DNA from: Podochytrium sp. JEL0797
Taxonomy: Eukaryota; Chytridiomycota; Chytridiomycetes; Chytridiales; Chytriomycetaceae
Length of the DNA: 23,984 nucleotides
Assembly (NCBI GenBank): GCA_027596195.1
Contig: JADGJG010000328.1
Coordinates: 1 to 23,984 of the forward strand
Reading direction: 5' to 3'
The number at the start of each line of letters is the position of its first letter. The stretch's first letter is position 1. The translations under genes were made by a program, and so were the position numbers. Positions 17,827 to 23,984 of this stretch are shown piece by piece. The notes under the pieces were generated by a model that ran no database searches, was not told the origin of the DNA, and saw only the letters and a list, made by a program, of their open reading frames with translations.

Positions 17827-18962
17827 ATGTCTGCCTCCCAAACCACTGCCACTCCGCTCGGCACTTCCATCAAGGTTGCCTACGATGGGGCTTTGCGCAA
17901 TGTGAACCTCACTGCCGCCGAGCAAGCCTCTTGGGATGACTTTGAAACCAAGGTATCCGCTTTCTCGCTTCCATTTTTTGGACGCGCAAGCTAATCAATA
18001 TTGCATTCTTGTCAGATTCGCACGCTCTTCCAAATCCCAGACTCGTTTAAAATCACTGTCAACTACACCGATTCTGATGGAGACACCATCATGCTCGATT
18101 CGGACCAAGAACTCCTCGACCTCTTCAGAACCGCTGACTCTCGTCCTTCCAAGTTGAATGTTGTTGGAATTGACCCGGATACCGCTTCTGGCTCGAAGCC
18201 ATCATCTGATAAAGGCAAGGCCCGTCAAGAGAACCAACCAAGCGAGAAGCATCCTTTTGAGGAATTCAAGGACAAGATGGACCCCATGGTTTCTGAACTG
18301 AACGAGGAGCTCAAGAAGTCCAACATTGGACCCATCTTGGAAAAGGTAAATATACATCGCGCAGCTGACGTTTCACTCAATACCCCCCTATTCGCATTCA
18401 TCATTTCCAGATCGCCGCTGAAGCTCAAAAGCAATTCTCGTCGGACAGCTTCTCCATGCCATCCCACTGTGGCGGTAGCAAGTCTTCCTGCAAGCGCCCT
18501 TCCTGTGGATCAAGCGACTCCACACGCGACCCCATCGCCGAAGCCTTCCACAAGCGCCGCTTCTACGGCGGCTGCCACCCTTATCACGCGTTCAGGCAAG
18601 CTGCCGTTCAGAAGCAAGAGTACCCACCCCGTTGGAGCACCGTTGTCTGCGACGGATGCAACGCGAAGGGATTTGCCGGTGCCAGACACATGTGCCAGAC
18701 CTGCGACGACTTTGACCTCTGTGGAGATTGTTTTGCAAAGGCCAAGACGATCCACAACGCGGAGCATGAGTTTGTGGTGGTGAAGCATCCTGCGGAGAAG
18801 AAGGAGGATGAAATGGTGGAAGCGGTTTGGGGAATGGGATTTGAAGTGGAGGAGGAGAGAACCAGAGATTTGATCAGAAGATATGAGGGAAACTTGGATC
18901 GCGTGGTGGAGGTTCTGGTCAGAGACGTTGCTGGGGTTCATGCCAACGACGTGGCGGCTTGA
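17827..18962 (+). CDS. PB1-ZZ-UBA protein (p62/sequestosome-like), intact copy 2
   Basis: Exons 17827-17952, 18016-18345 and 18411-18962, all phase 0, give 335 residues. PB1 at about 14-98 with Lys16 and the acidic loop YTDSDGDTIMLDSDQEL. Next a Ser/Lys linker, then a Cys/His-containing stretch (HCGGSKSSCKRPSC ... GGCHPYH). ZZ finger at about 232-271: CDGC, CQTC, CGDC, HNAEH. UBA-like region at about 284-323 (MVEAVWGMGFE ... NLDRVVEVLVRD). It ends VHANDVAA. The order PB1-ZZ-UBA is that of the selective autophagy receptor p62/SQSTM1; the family of this protein in flagellated fungi is not well described. I could not confirm an LC3-interacting motif. One codon longer in exon 2 than copy 1 (NQPSEKH against NPSDKH). 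Confidence 0.85.
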
Positions 18963-19335
18963 TTGTATTTTTGGCTTCTTCTTTTCTTCTCTTTTCTTCC
19001 CTTTCTCTCTCGAATAAAATCAGTGAAAAACAATACATTGGATCTTATACAATGATAGCGTCCTCGGTTTGGGTTCTGCAGAATCGAGGGCCGCTGCTTG
19101 TCATTTCTCACCCGTGATAGTGAGCGATGAGTTTAAAAAGATCGCAATATTCCATAGAGTGTGCAAATTCTCCTGACAGCATTAATTTCATTATCCCGAA
19201 CAGCACGGTCGAGGTGGACGGCTGTTTGAACCAATTTATCTTTTTTTACTTGACATCTTTTGATTTGTAACCCCGAATTGGAGTCATGGGCACCTCCAGG
19301 GCTTCTTCGATATTCCCATACTCCGTCTCTTCATT
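18963..19335. other. intergenic stretch between unit B and small heat shock gene 2
   Basis: 373 bases with no gene seen. It starts with a pyrimidine-rich 3' UTR and a GAATAAAATC polyadenylation-like signal near 19013. Similarity to the promoters of the other heat shock genes begins only at about 19336 (CAAATCATCAGAGA). Confidence 0.6.
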
Positions 19336-19404
19336 GCAAATCATCAGAGAATTCGATTGGAAATGGATTTGAAACAGCCGGCTGTGCCACGTCGAACCAA
19401 GAAT

Positions 19405-19417
19405 GGAACATTCTGGC
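19405..19417 (+). promoter_or_regulatory. heat shock element of small heat shock gene 2
   Basis: GGAACATTCTGGC preceded by GAATG, giving GAAtgGAAcaTTC in a 5-base rhythm. It starts 35 bases before the TATA box. Confidence 0.73.
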
Positions 19418-19439
19418 AACACCCACTCACAAAAAGAGG

Positions 19440-19446
19440 TATAAAG
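19440..19446 (+). promoter_or_regulatory. TATA box of small heat shock gene 2
   Basis: TATAAAG in GAGGTATAAAGAGCG, 67 bases before the ATG at 19507. Confidence 0.78.
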
Positions 19447-19506
19447 AGCGGAGAATTCTCCCCTCCAGACAATAATTCAAAAAACACAAACAACTCTTCG
19501 ATCCAA

Positions 19507-20232
19507 ATGCTCTCTCTCCAAATCCTCGACTTGATCGTTACCGCCTTCTTCATCAAATTCGTTGCCACATTCGTGTTTTCGAGTGTACACGCGGCCCAAT
19601 CAAAATGCGCTTCTGCCGAGAGAAACTGCCACGCACCTCCCCAACAGCAAGCCCCCGAATCACCAAGAACTTGCCCTTGGAAATCAACTCCACAATCCGG
19701 AAATGGAACCTGCCCACGCAGACAAGCACACCCGTTGTTCAGTCACCCAATGCGCAACCATCCATTCTTCCAAGTGGTTGAACTCGAAATTCCATTCCTT
19801 CAGCGACCTGATGCCACGGCCTCCTCCACAAATGCTCCAGCACAACCCAAGCCACAAACTTCCACTCCACGTACCCCCACTCACTCATTCACTGCCGAGG
19901 AAAATCACTTCAAACTCACAGTCGATGTGCCCGGATTCTCCCGCTCACAATTGACCACCACCATCACTGACGACACGAGACAAATCAAAATCGACGGCAA
20001 GAACGAGACGCGTGGACCCGCCGAATTGGTTGTCATCGTTCCAAGACTCGGGGACTTGCAGGCCGTGAAGGCTGTGCTTGAGGATGGAGTGTTGACGCTC
20101 GTGATTCCAAAGCTCGAACGTGACGGGAGATTGGTGGATGTGCGTGTGGGTCGCGCTGGAGAACACGCAGCTCCGGTTGTTTCGGTAACTCAAAAGGAGA
20201 GCAGTGTCGATGGATATGATCTTATTGCCTGA
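19507..20232 (+). CDS. small heat shock protein with N-terminal signal/anchor, copy 2
   Basis: 241 residues. N-terminus MLSLQILDLIVTAFFIKF with hydrophobic run to about 26, then AAQSKC, compatible with signal cleavage or anchoring. Cys at 34, 41, 56 and 69 match copy 1. The alpha-crystallin domain (about 128-202) has HFKLTVDVPGFSRSQL, QIKIDGKNETRGP and LEDGVLTLVIPK. The tail ends SVDGYDLIA. It is closer to copy 3 than to copy 1 in the N-terminal half (FFIKFVATFVFSS, PRTCPWKSTPQ, SHPMRN). A longer in-frame ATG upstream is set aside because it would include the promoter elements. Not part of the 2.4 kb tandem unit. Confidence 0.9.
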   Translation: MLSLQILDLIVTAFFIKFVATFVFSSVHAAQSKCASAERNCHAPPQQQAPESPRTCPWKSTPQSGNGTCPRRQAHPLFSHPMRNHPFFQVVELEIPFLQRPDATASSTNAPAQPKPQTSTPRTPTHSFTAEENHFKLTVDVPGFSRSQLTTTITDDTRQIKIDGKNETRGPAELVVIVPRLGDLQAVKAVLEDGVLTLVIPKLERDGRLVDVRVGRAGEHAAPVVSVTQKESSVDGYDLIA

Positions 20233-20250
20233 TGGGATTTTGAATGTTAC

Positions 20251-20278
20251 AAACTGCTAAACAATAGTTTAGTGGTTT
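20251..20278. repeat. stem-loop in the 3' flank of small heat shock gene 2
   Basis: Arms AAACTGCTAAAC and GTTTAGTGGTTT pair at 10 of 12 positions with one adjacent G-T option, around a 4-base loop AATA. It is absent from the matching 3' flank of copy 1. It could be an mRNA structure or the trace of a small inserted element. Confidence 0.6.
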
Positions 20279-20433
20279 TGGCACAAGCCCGCATTTTTTG
20301 TTCGATTTATTTTCCTGTTTGTTCGTTGAATTCGAAATAAATTCGAGGTTTTCGTTTCACTTTTTTGGAGTAACGTTTGATTTCTGAGTAGAGACCGTTC
20401 GAAGAAGTAACTAGAGATGGTAACCCACAATAA

Positions 20434-20757
20434 ACTACAATCCAAACATTCTGATTTTCAACTCGAGACGCGGTAAAAAATTTCGCAAATTGCGGACGAG
20501 TTTGGGAAAATATCGGCAGTGGATCGACAAATCAAGGATCAGTACAGCGGGCATGTGAGCATGAAAGTGATTGGCGAGTCAGAGGGAAAAAATGTTGGCA
20601 GTCAAGTCACGCGTTCAAAAACTGTGGGAGGAGAAATAGGCGTTGTTGACATTCGCCCACCTTGAACTGCATACAGACGGTTGGAAATCTATAGTCCTCA
20701 GTATAACAGAGGATGAGGTGGAAGCCTTGGTGTGAGACAAACGAGCGAGACAAACTA
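20434..20757 (+). pseudogene. decayed 3' fragment of the nucleotidyltransferase-fold gene
   Basis: Matches about 12825-13202 of the intact gene, starting near TTTTCAACTCGAGACGCGGT. It has lost about 35 bases after that point, carries further small indels and in-frame stops, and lacks everything upstream including the catalytic region. The match continues through the shared 3' flank (CCTTGCTGATGATCGCATATTC) into the heat shock gene promoter, as it does downstream of the intact gene. So the segment from the nucleotidyltransferase 3' end through the heat shock gene was copied as one piece. Confidence 0.88.
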
Positions 20758-20923
20758 AAAAACTAATTTTTTTTCTCTTTCCTTGCTGATGATCGCATAT
20801 TCTCTCTCCCAAAAAACGAAGAGCTAAAAATGTATCCGTTTATTTCAAATCGTCAGGGAATCGTGGAGAATCGGTTGGAAATTGGATTTGAAACTCAGCA
20901 CTGTGCCACGTCGAACCAGGAAT

Positions 20924-20936
20924 GGAACATTCTGGC
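20924..20936 (+). promoter_or_regulatory. heat shock element of small heat shock gene 3
   Basis: GGAACATTCTGGC, preceded by GGAAT so that three 5-base units can be read. It starts 34 bases before the TATA box. Confidence 0.73.
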
Positions 20937-20957
20937 AACCCCCACTCTCAAAAAAGG

Positions 20958-20964
20958 TATAAAG
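20958..20964 (+). promoter_or_regulatory. TATA box of small heat shock gene 3
   Basis: TATAAAG in AAGGTATAAAGAGCGG, 67 bases before the ATG at 21025. Confidence 0.78.
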
Positions 20965-21024
20965 AGCGGAGAATTCTCCTCTCCAGAATTCAATTCAAAC
21001 CATCAAACAAACTCTTTCATCCAA

Positions 21025-21750
21025 ATGTTCTGTCTCCAAATCCTTGACTTGATCGTTACCGCCTTCTTCATCAAATTCGTTGCCACATTCGTGTTTTCGA
21101 GTGTATACGCGGCCCAATCAAAATGCGCTTCTGCCGAGAGAAACTGTCACGCATCTCCCCAACAGCAAACCCCCGAATCACCAAGAACTTGCCCTTGGAA
21201 ATCAACTCCACAATCCGGAAATGGAACCTGCCCACGCAGACAAGCACACCCGTTGTTCAGTCACCCAATGCGCAACCATCCATTCTTCCACGTGGTTGAA
21301 CTCGAAATTCCATTCCTTCAGCGACCTGATGCCACGGCCTCCTCCACAAATGCTCCAGCACAACCCAAGCCACAAACTTCCACTCCACGTACCCCCACTC
21401 ACTCATTCACTGCCGAGGAAAATCACTTCAAACTCACAGTCGATGTCCCCGGTTTCTCCCGCTCACAATTGACTACCACCATCACTGACGACACGAGACA
21501 GATCAAAATCGAAGGCAAGAACGAGACGCGTGGGCCTCTCGAATTGGTTGTCATCGTTCCAAGACTCGGGGACTTGCAGGCCGTGAAGGCTGTGCTTGAG
21601 GATGGAGTGTTGACACTCGTGATTCCAAAGCTCGAACGTGACGGGAGATTGGTGGAAGTTCGCGTGGGTCGCGATGGAGAACACGCAGCTCCTGTTGTTT
21701 CGGAAACTCAAAAGGAGAACAGCGTGGATGGATATGATATTATTGCTTGA
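21025..21750 (+). CDS. small heat shock protein with N-terminal signal/anchor, copy 3
   Basis: 241 residues. N-terminus MFCLQILDLIVTAFFIKF, hydrophobic to about 26; it carries one extra Cys at position 3 besides the four shared ones (34, 41, 56, 69). Alpha-crystallin domain at about 128-202, as in copies 1 and 2 (HFKLTVDVPGF, QIKIEGKNETRGPLE, LEDGVLTLVIPK). The tail ends SVDGYDIIA. The upstream flank is that of copy 1 (nucleotidyltransferase remnant plus promoter), while the protein is closest to copy 2, so the copies seem to have exchanged sequence. The stop is 49 bases from the convergent ABC transporter stop. Confidence 0.9.
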   Translation: MFCLQILDLIVTAFFIKFVATFVFSSVYAAQSKCASAERNCHASPQQQTPESPRTCPWKSTPQSGNGTCPRRQAHPLFSHPMRNHPFFHVVELEIPFLQRPDATASSTNAPAQPKPQTSTPRTPTHSFTAEENHFKLTVDVPGFSRSQLTTTITDDTRQIKIEGKNETRGPLELVVIVPRLGDLQAVKAVLEDGVLTLVIPKLERDGRLVEVRVGRDGEHAAPVVSETQKENSVDGYDIIA

Positions 21751-21799
21751 ATAATCTTTGCTTTTTTCTTCTCTTCCAACAAATAAACAAATGAAAAAA

Positions 21800-23260
21800 T
21801 CACATTGTATGCCTCCACAATTCCGCAAACGCACCTTTCCCTTCCTCCAACAACCTCTTTGGATTCCCATCTTCCACAACTCTACCTTCACTCAAAACCA
21901 GAACGCGATCCAAATCCACAACGCTCTTCAACCGATGCGCAATCGTAATCGAAGTCCACGTCTTGCCCGATTCTCCGGCCACCATCCTCCGAATCGCCCG
22001 TTGCATCATCCCATCACTCATGGAATCCAACGACGCCGTCGCCTCATCTAAAATCACCAACCCGCCACCATCCCCAACCCGACTCAACCTGTTCTTGTGC
22101 AACACGCCTCGGGCGAGACTCAGCATTTGCTTCTGACCAGCAGAAAGATTGCTTCCACTATCCGAGACGTCTGTATCAAGCGAGAGCAGAGTAGAGGCAA
22201 GGGACAGTTCGAAACTGCCGGCCGGAACCGGCGTATTCGTCACAAATTCGAGAGCCGTGGAGAGTTCGTGCATCGTATACTTTTCGCCTGTCGGGTCAAG
22301 GTTGGCTCGAATCGTTCCGCGGAAAAGGAAAGGATCTTGAGGAATGACGACAACATTTTCCCTCCTGATAGGGCAGCGTGAGTCGGTATTTTTTTGCCTC
22401 CATGAACACTTACAAATCACGCAGCCCAATCATGGAGATATCGACCCCATCAATCACAATCGTTCCTCGCTTGTACTCAACAAATCTCACAAACGACATG
22501 CCAAGCGTGCTTTTTCCCTATTCACATTCGTGTCAGCACAGACCGCCAAATAATACTCATTTCATACCGATCCCGTGCGCCCAACAATCGCAACTGACTG
22601 CCCAGAAGGAATCGAAACAGAATTGGGTAAATCGAGCGCAAGCTGAGTGTTTGAATTGTACGCGATCCCGAGGTCTTGCAGAGATATGGCGCCTTGGGAA
22701 GGCCACTTTGCGATGGAGAATTGAATCAGAATATGAAAATCACGCAAGTTTTTGCGTGAACTCACCGACTCAGGAACACGATATCCTTCGACAATCGCGG
22801 GTCGTTCTTGCTCCAGTCGCGTATACTCCTGCAACCGCTCCACAGACGTCATTGTCATTTCCATCTGCGCACTGTTACGCACTAGCCACTAGATCCAAAA
22901 TAAAAGAATAAGAAACACATAAAATCGAAACACAAACACCACTAACCGTCAAGACATCCGTAAACATCCCCGCATAATTCAAAACCAACCCCGCCCAACC
23001 AGGATCAATTCTTCCAACAATCCCCCACCTTCTACCTGCCGCCGAAGCCGCAAACGCAATGGAAGTACCAGTCCCAAACGCCACAAGAGCACCCACCGTT
23101 TCCACCCGGAACGCAAGCCACCGATTCGCAGCCCACAACGGCAAAAAAGCGCGATGATTCGCATCCACTGTTTCCATGAGGTGTGCGAGATGTGCGTGAG
23201 ATTTTCCAAACGCTCGAATCGTCACAGCACCCCTGTGTCGTACCGAATTAGACAACGTGT
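21800..23260 (-). CDS. ABCC-type ABC transporter, 3' part only (second half of TMD2 plus NBD2)
   Basis: Exons on the minus strand: up to 23260-22947 (5' end missing), 22888-22766, 22705-22568, 22517-22414 and 22364-21800; all joints keep frame. TMD2 residues include [34 protein letters not shown] and GLVLNYAGM. The ABCC linker ([18 protein letters not shown] ... WPSQGAISL) follows. NBD2: Walker A is VGRTGS | GKSTL, split by an intron; Q-loop [16 protein letters not shown]; signature [14 protein letters not shown]; Walker [14 protein letters not shown]-loop ITIAHRL. The family exports glutathione or other conjugates, but the substrate cannot be told from this part. A small Gly/Arg-rich insert sits before Walker B. 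The reading frame runs straight into the G/C tract at 23261. The missing N-terminal half (TMD1, NBD1) does not appear beyond it. Confidence 0.9.
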
Positions 23261-23365
23261 GGGGGGGGGGGGGGGGGCCGGGCCGGGGGGGGGCGGGGCC
23301 GGGGGGGGCCCGGGGGCGGGGGCGCGGGGGGGGGGGGGGGCCGGGGCCGCCGCCCCCCCCCCCCC
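23261..23365. repeat. 105-base tract of only G and C
   Basis: It opens with 17 G, continues as G runs broken by CC or C, and closes with a run of 13 C. There is no A or T in the whole tract. It interrupts the transporter gene at the point where homology stops, and the flanking sequences do not fit together. A failed or low-quality read consensus at a contig joint is the likeliest cause; a real G-rich repeat is possible. Confidence 0.92.
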
Positions 23366-23867
23366 GACCAGCGAAGTGTGCCAAAATGAAACACAAATTA
23401 CAACGACATACGTTTGCGAGCATCATCATGTGCGAGGGTTCGAGCGAAGCGGGCGGGGACAAGTCACAGAACATCTGTCTTGGTTCCATCGAAAGGATCA
23501 TAATAATGTGAAAGCGGGCGGAAAAAATAAGTGGTTGCGGCTCAAGATCAAGGCGGCAGCTGAATGCACAGAAGGGCTGGTAGTTTCTATGAAGGGTGGA
23601 TGCGGGATGCGGCTTGGATGCGGCTATGAACAAGTGGGACGGGGAGTGTGAGGCGCTTTTTGGATCTTCGTTCGAAAGAAACAGCAGGAGAAAGTGAAAC
23701 GGCACTTTTCACTTCCGTTTTCAATTTCGGGAGAAGTAATTTGTGTAATTGTTAAGGGTTTCTTCATTCTCAAACAGAATCCCATATCGTTCTTCAGGAA
23801 AGCGTCAGTGAGTTACACCACCTCAAGAATTTAATAAAAGTGTTTATAGGAAAAAGAGAAGAAAAAA
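23366..23867. other. stretch with no recognisable gene
   Basis: 502 bases. Neither strand carries the missing part of the transporter, although a minus-strand frame stays open here by chance and through the G/C tract. It contains a small inverted repeat AAGTGAA/TTCACTT (23692-23698, 23708-23714). The AT-rich part from about 23830 is probably the 3' flank of the next minus-strand gene. Confidence 0.55.
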
Positions 23868-23984
23868 CTAATCGCAAACTAAACGCCCCTCACCGACGCG
23901 CAAAATATCCGTCGGAATACACGCCATCCCAGTGTGCTGCTTCACAAAATCATACATAGAACGTCTAAACGTAGACGAACTCCA
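23868..23984 (-). CDS. 3' end of an unidentified minus-strand gene
   Basis: 38 codons then TAG (23868-23870), open to the window edge. The reading contains FRRSMYDFVKQHTGMACIPT and DILRVGEGRLVCD before the stop. The composition is protein-like and the region after the stop turns AT-rich. I do not recognise the family; the rest lies beyond the window. Confidence 0.5.
   Translation of the reverse strand, partial: WSSSTFRRSMYDFVKQHTGMACIPTDILRVGEGRLVCD

Larger units (their letters stand above)
16507..18936. repeat. tandem segmental duplication, unit B
   Basis: Second unit, about 2430 bases. It starts with 3' sequence of small heat shock gene 1 (identical for about 258 bases), lacks the gene's promoter and first 205 codons, and ends at GTTGCTGGGG (18936), after which the original PB1-ZZ 3' end continues with TTCATGCC. 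Confidence 0.95.

Noticed and set aside
23154..23651. Plus- and minus-strand frames running through the G/C tract with Gly/Pro-rich protein
   Set aside because: The tract has no A or T, so it cannot contain stops in any frame; the open frames are an artefact of composition.

Overview
The window is nuclear DNA of a eukaryote. Nearly every gene is split by short introns (about 50-190 bases) with GT...AG ends, and the genes sit close together on both strands. A CEP76-type centriole protein points to an organism that builds flagella. Together with fungus-like compact genes and a Kcs1-type inositol phosphate kinase, the best guess is a zoosporic (chytrid-like) fungus. That placement is inference; no marker gene is present.

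Left part (1-13202), single-copy housekeeping genes. After a possible last exon of an upstream gene come: a branched-chain amino acid aminotransferase (minus, 8 exons); a FAM210/DUF1279 mitochondrial membrane protein (minus) sharing a 35-base start-to-start gap with a DUF3429/TMEM69-like membrane protein (plus); a very large inositol hexakisphosphate kinase (plus, 1614 codons, 3 exons); a CEP76 homologue (plus, 5 exons); and, 41 bases further on, a nucleotidyltransferase-fold protein of unknown role.

Middle and right part (13203-21750), an amplified protein-quality-control island. It holds three copies of a small heat shock protein with an N-terminal hydrophobic segment, each behind the same heat-shock-element plus TATA promoter; two copies of a ZFAND2/AIRAP-like AN1 zinc finger gene; and two copies of a PB1-ZZ-UBA protein with the layout of the autophagy receptor p62. 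The AN1 and PB1-ZZ genes are divergent pairs inside a 2.4 kb direct tandem duplication (14087-16506 and 16507-18936). The duplication joint made a chimera: the first PB1-ZZ-UBA gene loses its last 8 codons and runs out of frame into the 3' end of the heat shock gene, gaining an 86-residue tail with a predicted membrane segment. The first AN1 copy is broken by a stop in its second zinc finger. A decayed 3' fragment of the nucleotidyltransferase gene lies upstream of the third heat shock gene and records how that copy moved.

Right end (21751-23984): the 3' part of an ABCC-type ABC transporter (minus) is cut off at a 105-base pure G/C tract that looks like an assembly fault. After a 500-base stretch with nothing recognisable comes the 3' end of an unidentified minus-strand gene.

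The most notable find is the stress-response island with its fresh chimeric gene. Exon borders were placed by eye from splice signals and family similarity.
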